Shown: positions 51,064 through 60,306, numbered from the stretch's first letter. The stretch: 64,000 nt of DNA from Streptomyces olivochromogenes (GCF_001514115.1 NZ_KQ948472.1:1515-65514); one strand, 5' to 3'. Notes: generated by a model not told the origin, from the sequence alone. Numbers and translations: made by a program.

Positions 51064-52281
51064 TCAACCGCGTGGCCGGTCACCGAGAAGCAACGAGCCC
51101 GCGATGGCGTTCCGCTGGATCTCGGAGGAGCCGGTGAGGATCCGGAACATCCGCAACTGCCGGAACAACAGCTCTACTTCGGAGCCGCGGACGAGTCCGG
51201 CCTTGCCGTGGATCTGTACGGCGTCGTCGGCGATGCGGAAGGCGTTCTCGGCGACGAAGAGCTTGCACATGAACGCTTCCGTGCGCGGCTCGTCGCCGGC
51301 GTCCAGGGCGGCGAGCGCGTCGTACGTCATGGCGCGCGCCGCGTAGTAGGCGGCTGCCATGTCGGCGAGCTTGTGCTGGATGGACTGCAGGGCACCGAGC
51401 GGGGCGCCGAAGACCTGCCGGGTCCGGGCGAAGTCGACGCTGAGCGCGAGGGCACGGCGGGCGCCGCCGAGGGCGGTCGGGCAGTGCAGGAGGCGGTTGG
51501 TGGTGACGCGGCCCAGACCGATGCGCAGGCCGTCGCCGACGTCGCCGAGGAGCTGTCCGGGGCCGACGTAGCAGTCGTCGAGGACGATGTCGCTCTCGAT
51601 GTGCTCGCCGGACATCGGGGTCTCGCCCGCCTCGACGGTGACGCCGGGTGCGTCGAGGTCGACAAGGAACGCGGAGAACCTCGGCTTGCCCGGCGGGGTG
51701 CCGTCCTCGGGCTCCGGCTCGGCCATGCGCGCGATGAGGACCGAGAAGTCGGCGAAGGGCCCCGCGGAGGAGAACACCTTGTGGCCGGTGAGGCGCCAGC
51801 CCTCGCCGTCCGGAGTGGCGGTGGTGCGCATGGCGCGTACGTCGGAGCCCGCGTCGGTCTCGGTGAGCGAGAAGCAGCAGGCGCGTTCGCCCCGGATGAC
51901 GGGCAGCAGGTACTTCTCCAGCTGGTGGTCGGTGGCGTACTGGAGGATGGATCCCGCGCGCAGCGGCCCGCCCATCTCGCCGAGCACGCTGTGCTGCAGC
52001 ACCCGGCCGGAGGCGCCCACTTCCTCCTTCAGGGCGGCGAGTTCGGTGAAGGTCAGGCCCTGACCGCCCTGCTCCACGGGCAGGTGGATGCCGTAGAAGC
52101 CGAGTTCGCGGCTGCGTTTCCAGACGGGTTCGAGCATCGAGCGGGTGTAGACGGATTCGTGGGTGAGGCCCAAGTCGGCTTCATAGGCGGCGAGTTCGCC
52201 GTCGAGGTAGGTCCGCAGGCGGCCGACGAGGTCGGCGAGGCGGGGGTTGTCGTCGTAGCCGGGGGTGAGGGAGAAGGGCAT
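51064..52281 (-). CDS. Acyl-CoA dehydrogenase
   Basis: This 405-residue FAD enzyme has the family blocks ACCFSLTETDAGSDVRAM, WRLTGHKVFSSAGP, and the C-terminal VQIHGKAGLVRGSEVELLFR and SSEIQRNAIAGSLLL. It oxidises an acyl-CoA at C2-C3; the electron acceptor is probably ETF. The catalytic base cannot be fixed by eye. It follows the acyl-CoA ligase by 36 bases, which makes a two-step activation and dehydrogenation of a carboxylic acid likely. Confidence 0.92.
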   Translation of the reverse strand: MPFSLTPGYDDNPRLADLVGRLRTYLDGELAAYEADLGLTHESVYTRSMLEPVWKRSRELGFYGIHLPVEQGGQGLTFTELAALKEEVGASGRVLQHSVLGEMGGPLRAGSILQYATDHQLEKYLLPVIRGERACCFSLTETDAGSDVRAMRTTATPDGEGWRLTGHKVFSSAGPFADFSVLIARMAEPEPEDGTPPGKPRFSAFLVDLDAPGVTVEAGETPMSGEHIESDIVLDDCYVGPGQLLGDVGDGLRIGLGRVTTNRLLHCPTALGGARRALALSVDFARTRQVFGAPLGALQSIQHKLADMAAAYYAARAMTYDALAALDAGDEPRTEAFMCKLFVAENAFRIADDAVQIHGKAGLVRGSEVELLFRQLRMFRILTGSSEIQRNAIAGSLLLGDRPRG

Positions 52282-52317
52282 GGCTGTGCGGCTCCAGTCG
52301 TGGGGGCAGGGGGCGGG

Positions 52318-53877
52318 TCAGTGGACCTTGCGTATGGCGCCCGCCCAGTAGGGGTCGCGGACGGCGCGCCGGTCGGTCTTGCCGTTGCGGTTGACCGGGA
52401 GCTCGTCCACGAAGTCGACCGACCTGGGCTTCTTGATGCGGGCCAGGCGCTCGGCGCAGAACTCGATGAGTTCGCCCTCGGACAGCGCGGCGCTCTCGCG
52501 CCGTACGACGACCGCCTTGACGGCCTCGCCCCACTGCACGTCCGGTACGCCCACCACGCACGCCTCCGCGACGGCGGGGTGCTCGTACAGGACGGCCTCG
52601 ACCTCGCTGCAGTAGATGTTGAAGCCGCCGGAGATGATCATGTCCTTCTTGCGGTCGACGATGAACAGATAGCCGTCCGCGCGCAGGTAGCCGATGTCGC
52701 CGGTGTGCACCCAGCCGTCGCGGAAGGTCTCGGCGGACAGCTCCGGCTCTTTCCAGTACGCGCGCACGCAGTCCGGCCCGCGCGCGACGATCTCGCCGAG
52801 GCTCCCGGCCGGTACGGGCTTGCCGCTGTCGTCGACGACCCGCACCTCCGTGTCGAAGACGGGCCGCCCGCACGACATCAGCAGGTCCGGGTCGGAGGTG
52901 ATGCCGGCCGCCACGTCCTCGGCGGTCAGCACGGTGATGCCGCTGGTCGTCTCCCCGAGTCCGTACCCCTGCATGAGTACGGGCCCGAACGCCTCGACCG
53001 CCTGGCGCAGCCGCTGCGGTGACACCGGTGCGCCCCCGACGCGCACGGAGGTGAGGGACGACAGGTCGTGCCCGGCGAGGCTCGGGTGGGCCAGCACCAT
53101 GTTCAGCATGGTGGGCACGAGGAAGGTCGTCGTGATCCGTTCGGCCTCGACGGTGCGCAGGAACAGCTCCGCGTCCCACTTGGGCAGTACGACGACGGTC
53201 GAGCCACGCGACAGGGACGCGAGGAGCCCCATGCCGGTGGCGTGGGTGATGGGTCCGGCGGCGAGATAGCGCTCGGCCGTGGAGGGACCGCCGCCCGGGG
53301 TCATCAGGAGTTTGCGCATGTTGGCGAGCCGGTTGCCCTGGGTCTGCACGGCGGCCTTGAGTTTGCCGGTGGAGCCCGAGGTGAAGTTCAGTACGGCGGG
53401 ATCGTCCTCGCTCACGTCTACGGCGACGGGCTCGGAGGCCGTGCCCTCGGCCAGCAGGTCGCTGTAGTGCGTGACGCCTTCGACGGTGTTGTCGTAGTCG
53501 ACGACCAGGCAGTCGGCGCCGGCGCGGGCGACGGCACGACGTGCGACCTCGGCGTGCGCGGTATCGGTGAACAGGACCTGTACGGCGGCGTAGTCGAGGA
53601 TGTGCTCGACTTCCTCCGCGGCGAGGCGCGAGTTGATCGGCACGCGCAGGAAGCCGCCCTTGCACAGGGCCATCTCCGTCTCGACGAGCTGCCCGCAGTT
53701 GCCCGCGAAGGTCGCGACGGCCTGCCCCGGCTGAACGCCGCGCACGAGGAGAGCGGACGCGAGCCGGTTGGTGGAGTCCTCCAACTCCCGGTAGCTCCAG
53801 CGCTGTTCCTCGCAGACCAGAGCCTCCTGATCGGGCCAGAACGTGCTGCTGCGGCTGAGGTAGCTGCCCAGGTTCAC
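52318..53877 (-). CDS. AMP-forming acyl-CoA ligase
   Basis: This protein of 519 residues from the GTG at 53877 belongs to the ANL superfamily. The P-loop-like motif is LNFTSGSTGKLKAAVQ, followed by GYGLGETTSG, YLRADGYLFIVDRKKDMIIS and the catalytic lysine in LPVNRNGKTDRRA. It activates a carboxylic acid to its CoA ester for the next enzyme. The upstream TTG frame start (53937) adds 20 cysteine-rich, unlikely residues, so the GTG at MNLGSYLSRSSTF was chosen, though its ribosome site is distant. The acid could be a fatty, branched or aromatic acid. It is the first gene of the operon, divergent from tetR. Confidence 0.92.
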   Translation of the reverse strand: MNLGSYLSRSSTFWPDQEALVCEEQRWSYRELEDSTNRLASALLVRGVQPGQAVATFAGNCGQLVETEMALCKGGFLRVPINSRLAAEEVEHILDYAAVQVLFTDTAHAEVARRAVARAGADCLVVDYDNTVEGVTHYSDLLAEGTASEPVAVDVSEDDPAVLNFTSGSTGKLKAAVQTQGNRLANMRKLLMTPGGGPSTAERYLAAGPITHATGMGLLASLSRGSTVVVLPKWDAELFLRTVEAERITTTFLVPTMLNMVLAHPSLAGHDLSSLTSVRVGGAPVSPQRLRQAVEAFGPVLMQGYGLGETTSGITVLTAEDVAAGITSDPDLLMSCGRPVFDTEVRVVDDSGKPVPAGSLGEIVARGPDCVRAYWKEPELSAETFRDGWVHTGDIGYLRADGYLFIVDRKKDMIISGGFNIYCSEVEAVLYEHPAVAEACVVGVPDVQWGEAVKAVVVRRESAALSEGELIEFCAERLARIKKPRSVDFVDELPVNRNGKTDRRAVRDPYWAGAIRKVH

Positions 53878-53958
53878 CGGCGAACCACATCCCTCTCGAC
53901 ACTCGTGCGACCGGCAGATATTTGCCTTGATGACCAATGCTGGACAGCGTGTCTAGAA

Positions 53959-53971
53959 ACAGTCGGACTGT
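53959..53971. promoter_or_regulatory. Short palindrome between acyl-CoA ligase and TetR genes
   Basis: The sequence ACAGTC-G-GACTGT is a perfect inverted repeat with a one-base centre in the 141-base gap between the divergent genes. It is a plausible TetR operator. Confidence 0.55.
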
Positions 53972-54018
53972 CAATGGAGGTGTAACCTGCAACACGATCA
54001 GGACTGCGAGGAGGACCG

Positions 54019-54660
54019 ATGTCGCCAGAGGTGGGGGACCGCCGTGTACGACGCAGCCGACGTCTGCTCAGGGACGCGCTGGTGTCACTGGTGCTGGAAC
54101 GGGGCTACGCGGACATCAAGGTCGAGGACATCACCGAGCGTGCCGACCTGGGACGCGCGACGTTCTACAGCCACTACACGGACAAGGACGACCTGCTCGG
54201 CCAGGTCGTGACCGACCTCCAGGAGGAGCTGGACCGCCGGCTCCGGCCACTCCTGGCCGCCGACGCGCAGGGCTTCACCGGCAAACCGGTCCTGGAGATG
54301 TTCCGGCACGCCGACGAGGAGCGAGACGCCTACCGGGTCGTGCTGCGCGGTGAGGGCGACGGGCGGGCGCTGCGCCAGCTCGTGGAGGCACGGACCCAGG
54401 CGGCGGCCGCGGTGTTCAGCGCCCGTGCCGAGCACTTCGGGGTGACCCCCCGCATCGACGTCGAGGTGCTCGCCCGCGCCTGGGTCGGCGAGCAGATCTC
54501 CGTACTCCAGTGGTGGCTGGAGGCCGATCCGCGCCCACTGTCGCCCGAGGCGGTCACCGAGATGCTTCTCGACCTGTCGCTGAGGGGGCGGTACTGGGCG
54601 AACGGGTTCGAGGGGCGGCCACCCGTGGTCGGCGCAGAAGGTGGACCAGAGCGCCGGTAA
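54019..54660 (+). CDS. TetR-family transcriptional regulator
   Basis: This 213-residue regulator has the helix-turn-helix near residues 15-60 (YADIKVEDITERADLGRATF, then YSHYTDKDDLL) and a helical C-terminal domain. ATG 54019 is preceded by GAGGAGG. It is divergent from the acyl-CoA ligase operon and likely controls it, with an acyl-CoA or free acid as a possible ligand. Confidence 0.92.
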   Translation: MSPEVGDRRVRRSRRLLRDALVSLVLERGYADIKVEDITERADLGRATFYSHYTDKDDLLGQVVTDLQEELDRRLRPLLAADAQGFTGKPVLEMFRHADEERDAYRVVLRGEGDGRALRQLVEARTQAAAAVFSARAEHFGVTPRIDVEVLARAWVGEQISVLQWWLEADPRPLSPEAVTEMLLDLSLRGRYWANGFEGRPPVVGAEGGPERR

Positions 54661-54739
54661 CCGGAGCCGGTCCAGACCGAGGCCGCTACGGCGCTGTGAC
54701 GTACGAGGCGGCGGACGCTCTGCGTGGGGGCGACCAACC

Positions 54740-54937
54740 CTAGAGCCAGTCCCGCCGCTTGAAAATCACGTACGAACTGGCGCATACGATCCCCATCGAG
54801 CCGATCGCGAAGGGGTATCCGAACCCCCAGTGCAGCTCGGGCATGTGGGAGAAGTTCATGCCGTAGATCGTCCCAACGAGTGTGGGAGCAAGCAGAATCG
54901 CCGCCCAGCTCGAGATCTCCTTGAAGTTGTCTACCTG
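54740..54937 (-). pseudogene. 3' fragment of a corA gene
   Basis: The minus-strand frame encodes only the end of a CorA transporter: EISSWAAILLAPTLVGTIYG, then MNFSHMPELHW, a second helix and the end IFKRRDWL. The GMN signature and both membrane helices survive, but the cytoplasmic domain of about 300 residues is missing; upstream of 54937 the frame is unrelated. It is closely similar to the intact CorA at 55953-57113 and looks like a truncated duplicate. Confidence 0.85.
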
Positions 54938-55271
54938 AGGGGCGCTGACCTGCGGCGATACGGCTCTGGCGGCCTCTGGCTACTCCCCAGATTCTCCCCA
55001 GCGAGGGTGTCCCGCAGGGATCCGCGCCACGTGTGCTCGTGCTCGCCGATCCTGTGCCCGCATGGGTTGACCGGGTTGCGTTCAGGCCGTCTGCGACTCG
55101 CAGCGACACCTGGCCACGCTCGGTGCGGCGTCGAGCGATGAGTTCCGATGCGAAGAGAGGTCTTCTTGGTCGAACGTGCCCCCGAGGTGCCGATAGAGAG
55201 GCTGCTCGGTCCTCGGATCGTGGGTACGTACCAACTCGGCCAAGACTGATGCCCAGCAGGGAGACCCCAGC
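54938..55271. other. Intergenic region between corA fragment and DinB-family gene
   Basis: No gene is recognised. A 14-bp sequence GATTCTCCCCAGCG lies at 54990-55003 and again at 55867-55880, on either side of the DinB-family gene. Confidence 0.6.
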
Positions 55272-55808
55272 GTGAGCGACCTTGTCGTCCAGAAGATCGT
55301 CCGGCCCGAGCGTGTGGTATCGGGCCCGTGGTTGGAGGTGATCGCCTCGAATCTCGACTACCACCGAGCGACCTTCCTGTGGAAGTGCGAGGGTCTCTCG
55401 GACGCACAGCTGCGGCTACGTGCTGTGGGGTCGTCGGCGTTGACCCTGCTGGGGCTCATGCGCCATCTGCAGGGGGTCGAGCGTGCCTGGTTCCAGCGGA
55501 CGTTGGCCGGCACGACGCCTGACTTCTTCCCGTATCGGACCTATGCCACCGCTGACGGCGGCGAGTGGTACGACGAGTCGGACGCCACGCCGGCCAGGGA
55601 CGTCTACGCGGACTACCTGAAGGCGTGCGAGGAGTCGCGGCAGGTGTTCGCGAGGGTGACCGTCGACCTCGCGCGCATTGTGCCGAACCGGGAATTCGGT
55701 GACACCGACGTGCGGTTCGTCCTTGAGCACGTGATCGAGGAGTACGCCCGCCACGTCGGCCACGCGGACCTCCTCCGCGAGGCCATCGACGGCACCACCG
55801 GCGAGTAG
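55272..55808 (+). CDS. DinB/DUF664-family protein
   Basis: This 178-residue four-helix protein of the DinB superfamily (DUF664) has candidate metal histidines in LMRHLQGVERAWF, EHVIEEYARHVGHADLLRE. Family members include mycothiol-dependent enzymes, so a thiol-transferase role is possible but unproven. It starts at GTG with AGGGAG eight bases upstream. It lies between the truncated and the intact corA genes, flanked by a 14-bp direct repeat. Confidence 0.85.
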   Translation: MSDLVVQKIVRPERVVSGPWLEVIASNLDYHRATFLWKCEGLSDAQLRLRAVGSSALTLLGLMRHLQGVERAWFQRTLAGTTPDFFPYRTYATADGGEWYDESDATPARDVYADYLKACEESRQVFARVTVDLARIVPNREFGDTDVRFVLEHVIEEYARHVGHADLLREAIDGTTGE

Positions 55809-55952
55809 CCGACCGCTGCGCCCTAGCAGGAGACCGCCCAGATCGGAGCGCGGCTCATTCTCCCGGGATTCTCCCCAGCGGCCTCGGAAGCGCCGTCGGA
55901 GCCCGTGATCCGGGCCGCAGCCACTCACGGGCACGCCACTCAGGGCGATTAC

Positions 55953-57113
55953 TCAGAGCCAGTCTTTCCGTTTGAAGATGACGTACAAACTGGTGCATAC
56001 GACCGCCATCAGGAGAATCGCGAAGGGATACCCGAGCACCCAGTGCAACTCCGGCATCCGGTCGAAGTTCATCCCGTAGATCGTCCCCACCAGCGTCGGC
56101 GCGAACAAAATCGCCGCCCACGACGAAATCTTCTTGATCTCCTCGTTCTGTTCGAAGCCCGCCTCCGCCAGTGCGCGCATCTCGGCGTTCTGTTGTTGGG
56201 TGACGAGGGTGGCGTTGACGGTGAGGATGTCGGTGAGGGCCTGGCGGAAGCCGTCGACGCGTTCGCTGGTGTGGGTGACGTGGTCGGCGACGTCGCGGAG
56301 GTAGCGCTGGAGTTCCTCTTCGGTGCCGTACTTGGCGAAACCCGCCATCAGGCCGTGCAGCATGCCGACCAGCGGGCGCGTGGCGCGCTGGAACTCGACC
56401 ATTTCGCGGGAGAGTTCATAGATGCGGCGGGACACCTCGGGGTCGCCTCGGAAGACCTCGGTCTCGATCTCGTCGATGTCGTTCTGGACGCCGGAGACGA
56501 CGGGGACGTAGCCGTCGACCACGGAGTCGAGGATCGCGTAGAGGACGGCCTCGGGGCCGAGCTTCAGCAGCTCAGGGGTGTCCTCCATGCGGCGGCGCAC
56601 CGCCGACAGGTCCGGCGCCGCGCCGTGCCGGACGGTGATCACGAAGTCGGGGCCCACGAAGACGTGCAGTTCGCCGAAGTAGACCTCCTCGGCCGCGTCC
56701 AGATAGCGGGCCGCGCTCAGGACGACGAAGAGCGTGTCGCCGTAGCGCTCCAGCTTCGGACGCTGGTGTGCCTCCATCGCGTCCTCGACGGCGAGTGGAT
56801 GCAGGTCGAACTCGGCCGCCAGGGAGAGGAGTTCGGCCTCCGTGGGGCGGGCCAGGCCGATCCACGCCATGCCGGACGGCTGGTCGCGCAGCTCTCGGAA
56901 CGTGTCGGCGAGGGAAGCGGGGGTGGAGACGCGCACACCGTCGCGGTACAGGGCCGCCTGTACGACGCTGTCGGCGGCGGCGGGTTCCGGCTCCGGGGGG
57001 TCGGCGGGCGGCGCCGGGGGTGTCACGCCGGTCGCGGCGGGCGGGTTCAGGGCGCGTCGCCAGACGGGCATTCTGCCGTTCTTGGCGGCCGGACGGGGGC
57101 GTCGCTCGGACAT
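55953..57113 (-). CDS. corA: CorA-family magnesium/divalent cation transporter
   Basis: This 386-residue CorA protein has a proline-rich N-terminal tail (to about residue 50), the cytoplasmic domain with GMAWIGLARPTEAELLSLAA and FDLHPLAVEDAMEAHQRPKL, a long helix, and two C-terminal helices with IYGMNFDRMPELHW. ATG 57113 follows GGGAGG. It is the second complete CorA in the window and shares domain order and motifs with the one at 9136-10182, though its tail and middle differ. Confidence 0.93.
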   Translation of the reverse strand: MSERRPRPAAKNGRMPVWRRALNPPAATGVTPPAPPADPPEPEPAAADSVVQAALYRDGVRVSTPASLADTFRELRDQPSGMAWIGLARPTEAELLSLAAEFDLHPLAVEDAMEAHQRPKLERYGDTLFVVLSAARYLDAAEEVYFGELHVFVGPDFVITVRHGAAPDLSAVRRRMEDTPELLKLGPEAVLYAILDSVVDGYVPVVSGVQNDIDEIETEVFRGDPEVSRRIYELSREMVEFQRATRPLVGMLHGLMAGFAKYGTEEELQRYLRDVADHVTHTSERVDGFRQALTDILTVNATLVTQQQNAEMRALAEAGFEQNEEIKKISSWAAILFAPTLVGTIYGMNFDRMPELHWVLGYPFAILLMAVVCTSLYVIFKRKDWL

Positions 57114-57290
57114 TGCGGCTGCCTCCCAAGTCGCAGGTACGTCGCTGTGATCACGGAGAAGGATATACGGGTCATATGTCGCGGGCGGGCAGTGGGCGTA
57201 CCGTCCGGGCGGGTCCGGCCGGGCATGCCCGTGGAGGGTCTCACGGATTGCGGACAGAAGGTGTCCGCAAGCCCCGTTAGCGTGCACAGC

Positions 57291-58469
57291 ATGACGACGA
57301 CGACGAAGGCGAAGGCGAACGCGGACGCGAGCGGTGTGGACGGGAGTGGGAACAGGGGGCGCGGCGTCGGCGCCCACCCCGCACCCCTGCTCGACCCGCG
57401 CGCTCTCAATCGCGCGACCCTCGCCCGCCAGCTCCTGCTGCGCCGGTCCGCCGGGCGTGGCGTCACGGACGCGGTCCGGCACCTCGTGGGTCTCCAGGCG
57501 CAGAACGTGAAGCCGCCGTACTACGCCCTCGCCGCCCGACTGGAAGGATTCCGGCCCGAGGAGCTGTCGACGGCCATGGAGGACCGTGCCGTCGTCCGCA
57601 TCGTGACCCTGCGCTCCACCATCCACACCCACACCGCCGACGACGCCCTCACCCTGCGACCGCTCGTGCAGGGGGCCCGCGACCGGGAGCTGAACAACTT
57701 CCGCAAGGGGCTCGCGGGTGTCGACCTGGACCGGCTCGCCGTGATCGCCCGGGAGCTGGTGGAGGCCGAACCGCGCACGATGAAACAGCTGCGTGAGGAA
57801 CTGCTCGTCCACTGGCCGGACGCCGACCCCTTCGCGCTCTCGGTCGCCGCCCGCTGCCGGCTGCCGCTCGTCCAGGTCACCCCGCGCGGACTGTGGGGCC
57901 GCAGCGGCCAGGTCACGCTGACCACCGCCGAACACTGGCTGGGCCGTCCCACCGAGCCGTCCCCGGGCCCCGACGCGGCCGTCCTGCGCTACCTCGCCGC
58001 GTTCGGGCCCGCCTCCGTGAAGGACATGCAGACCTGGGCGGGGCTGACCCGGCTGCGCGAGGCCTTCGAACGCCTGCGCCCGCGACTGCTCACCTTCCGT
58101 GACGAGAACGGCGTCGAACTCTTCGACCTCCCCGACGCGCCCCGCCCCGACGCCGACACCCCGGCCCCGCCCCGTTTCCTGCCCGAGTTCGACAACCTGC
58201 TCCTCTCGCACGCCGACCGCTCCCGGGTGGTGCCCGCCGGCCTCAAAGGGCGTACCTGGGCGGGCAACCAGGCGTACTGCACGCTGCTCGTCGACGGCTT
58301 CCTGGGGGGCCTGTGGCGACAGGAGGGGGACGTGCTCACCATCGAACCCTTCGGCCGGCTCACGAAGGTCCAGCGGGAGGAGGTGGTGGCGGAGGCCGAG
58401 GGGCTGCTCCGGACACTGCTCGGCGCGTCGGCGTCGTACGACGTCCGCTTCGGGACCGTGGCCGCGTAA
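57291..58469 (+). CDS. Winged-helix HTH_42 (AlkZ-like) family protein
   Basis: This 392-residue protein of the HTH_42/DUF1006 family has LLDPRALNRATLARQLLLRR, then DAVRHLVGLQAQNVKPPYYA, the TLRSTIHTHTADDAL motif (a QxQ and HxH-type pattern) and FLPEFDNLLLSHADRSRVV. Relatives include the DNA glycosylase AlkZ that unhooks interstrand crosslinks in Streptomyces, with the QxQ motif (Q-A-Q here) as its active site. The first 30 residues are low-complexity. The ATG at 57291 is divergent from corA. A 36-bp tandem repeat follows its stop. Confidence 0.85.
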   Translation: MTTTTKAKANADASGVDGSGNRGRGVGAHPAPLLDPRALNRATLARQLLLRRSAGRGVTDAVRHLVGLQAQNVKPPYYALAARLEGFRPEELSTAMEDRAVVRIVTLRSTIHTHTADDALTLRPLVQGARDRELNNFRKGLAGVDLDRLAVIARELVEAEPRTMKQLREELLVHWPDADPFALSVAARCRLPLVQVTPRGLWGRSGQVTLTTAEHWLGRPTEPSPGPDAAVLRYLAAFGPASVKDMQTWAGLTRLREAFERLRPRLLTFRDENGVELFDLPDAPRPDADTPAPPRFLPEFDNLLLSHADRSRVVPAGLKGRTWAGNQAYCTLLVDGFLGGLWRQEGDVLTIEPFGRLTKVQREEVVAEAEGLLRTLLGASASYDVRFGTVAA

Positions 58470-58482
58470 GCCACGTACGCAA

Positions 58483-58612
58483 CCCGAACCGCGTACGCCA
58501 CTTGAGCCATACACATCACCCGAACCGCGTACGCCACTTGAGCCATACACATCATCCGAACCACGTACGCCACTTGAGCCATACGCGTCACCCGAGCCGC
58601 GCACGTCACTGA
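58483..58612. repeat. 36-bp tandem repeat downstream of the HTH_42 gene
   Basis: Three full units of exactly 36 bp (starting 58483, 58519 and 58555) and a partial fourth (58591 onward) follow each other without spacers. The unit begins CCCGAACCGCGTACGCCACT and continues TGAGCCATACACATCA. Units differ at a few positions. The array lies between the HTH_42 stop and the lysE-type stop. Confidence 0.93.
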
Positions 58613-58646
58613 AGTCGCGCAGCGCCCGTACGTCCGTCCAGGGCAC

Positions 58647-59289
58647 TCAGTCCGCGCGACCCGTCACCGCCACCGTCACCCCGAGCCCGATGAGCGTGCA
58701 GCCGCCCGCGCCCCCGATCAGCGACAGCCGACGGTCCGAGCCGGCGAACCAGGAGCGGGCCGCGGACGCCGTCAGCCCCCACAGGGTGTCGGTGACCAGC
58801 CCGATGGAGATCGGGATCAGACCGAGCACCAGCATCTGCCCGGGCACCCGCCCCGCCGAGTGGTCCACGAACTGCGGCAGCACGGCCGCGAAGAAGACCA
58901 GCCCCTTGGGGTTGGTGAGGCCGACGAGGGCGCCGTCCAGGACGGTCCGCAGATCACCGCGTGCCGCGGCTGCGGGCTCCTGCCGCAACGCCGAGGCCTT
59001 CATCTCCTTGCGGTGCCGCAACGCCCGTATCCCCAGCAGGACCAGATACGCGGCACCCGCCAGCTTCACCACCAGGAAGACGGTCAGCGAGCGCTCCACC
59101 AGCGAGCCGATCCCGAAGGCGACCGCGGTCACCAGCAGATACGAGCCGACGACATTGCCCAGCGCGGTCATCACCGCCGTGCGCGAGCGCCCGCCCGATC
59201 ACGAACAGCACACTCGGCCCGGGAATCACGATCACCAGCAGCGACATCGCCGCGAACGCCAGGAACCGGTCCGTGGACACCATGTCCAT
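58647..59289 (-). pseudogene. LysE/RhtB-family exporter with a frameshift
   Basis: The natural N-terminus MDMVSTDRFLAFAAMSLLVI followed by IPGPSVLFVIGRALAHG (the family signature) is encoded from 59289. The rest (MTALGNVVGSYLLVTAVAFG to the end) is in another frame from about 59174. Between them the usual short link of the type GRRTAV is missing; the local sequence GCGCACGGC suggests a small slippage deletion. As written, the gene makes no full-length exporter. A sequencing error cannot be excluded. Members export amino acids such as lysine or homoserine; the divergent LysR gene is probably its former regulator. Confidence 0.75.
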
Positions 59290-59335
59290 CACCCCCAACG
59301 GCCGCCATTCAAACAGGGGCCCTACAGTCCCGGAC

Positions 59336-60202
59336 ATGGAACTGCGGCAACTCGTCCACTTCGTCACGGTCGCCGAGGAACTGCACTTCGGGCGGGCGGC
59401 GGAGCGCCTGCACATCGTGCAGTCGGCCATCAGCCAGCAGATACGGCGGCTGGAGCGGGAGCTGGGTGCCGAACTGTTCGACCGTTCACCGCGGCACGTA
59501 CGGCTGACGGGGGCGGGGGAGCGGCTGCTGCCCGAGGCACGGGCGGTGCTCGCCGCCGTGGAGCGGGCCCGCGCGTCGGTCGCCGCGGCCGAGGTGCTGC
59601 GCCTGGGCACCAGTACCGGACTCGGCGCTCACCTGGACCGGGTGCTCGCGGGCTTCGCCGTGCGGAAGCCCGCGGTCCAGGTCGAGCTGGTCTCGCTTCC
59701 CGCGCAGGAGCGGCTCGCGCGGGTCGTGGACGGTCGCCTCGACGCCGCGTTCGTACGGGGCGCGGAGCCCCTGCCGGGCGTACGCGTGCTGCCGCTGTGG
59801 CCCGATCCGCTGGTGGCCGCGCTGCCCGCCGGGCATCCCTTGGCCGCCCGCGACGGGATCGACCTCGCCGAACTTGCCCCACTCCCGCTGAGCATCACCG
59901 CGCGCCGGAACAACCCCACCCTGGTCGACCTGGTCGTCGGGGCCTGTCACGACGCCGGCTTCGAACCACTGCCAGGACCGGTGAGCGGCTCGCTGCAGGA
60001 CACCCTCGCCAGCATCGGGACCCGGCCGCTGTGGACGGTCGTCTACGCCTCGCACGCCCGCGTCCTGCACAGCCCCCGAGTCGCCTTCGTACCCTTCCGG
60101 GCGCCGGGACTCGCGCTCACCACGGGACTCGCCGTGCACGGCGCGACGCCGACGCCGCACCTGGACGCCCTGCTCGCGGCCTGCGGCGATCACGAGAACT
60201 GA
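59336..60202 (+). CDS. LysR-family transcriptional regulator
   Basis: This 288-residue LysR regulator has an N-terminal helix-turn-helix (FGRAAERLHIVQSAISQQIR and then RLERELGAELFDRS) and a C-terminal periplasmic-binding-like ligand domain. It is divergent from the frameshifted lysE-type exporter with a 46-base gap, the usual LysR-target layout. Confidence 0.92.
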   Translation: MELRQLVHFVTVAEELHFGRAAERLHIVQSAISQQIRRLERELGAELFDRSPRHVRLTGAGERLLPEARAVLAAVERARASVAAAEVLRLGTSTGLGAHLDRVLAGFAVRKPAVQVELVSLPAQERLARVVDGRLDAAFVRGAEPLPGVRVLPLWPDPLVAALPAGHPLAARDGIDLAELAPLPLSITARRNNPTLVDLVVGACHDAGFEPLPGPVSGSLQDTLASIGTRPLWTVVYASHARVLHSPRVAFVPFRAPGLALTTGLAVHGATPTPHLDALLAACGDHEN

Positions 60203-60306
60203 TCGCTGCGGTCGCGATCCGCTTCTTGGTCGACGAGCCCCCGCGCGATGAACTGGACCCGTAGCCGGAAGGCGGCCGGAGCCGCCCCAGGAGAGGGAGT
60301 TCAGTC

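Noticed and set aside
53877..53937. TTG 53937 as start of the acyl-CoA ligase
   Set aside because: It adds 20 cysteine-rich residues not typical of the family and overlaps the likely operator region; the GTG at 53877 gives the normal N-terminus.
58483..58612. CRISPR array
   Set aside because: The 36-bp units are directly adjacent with no unique spacers and no cas genes are nearby; it is a plain tandem repeat.
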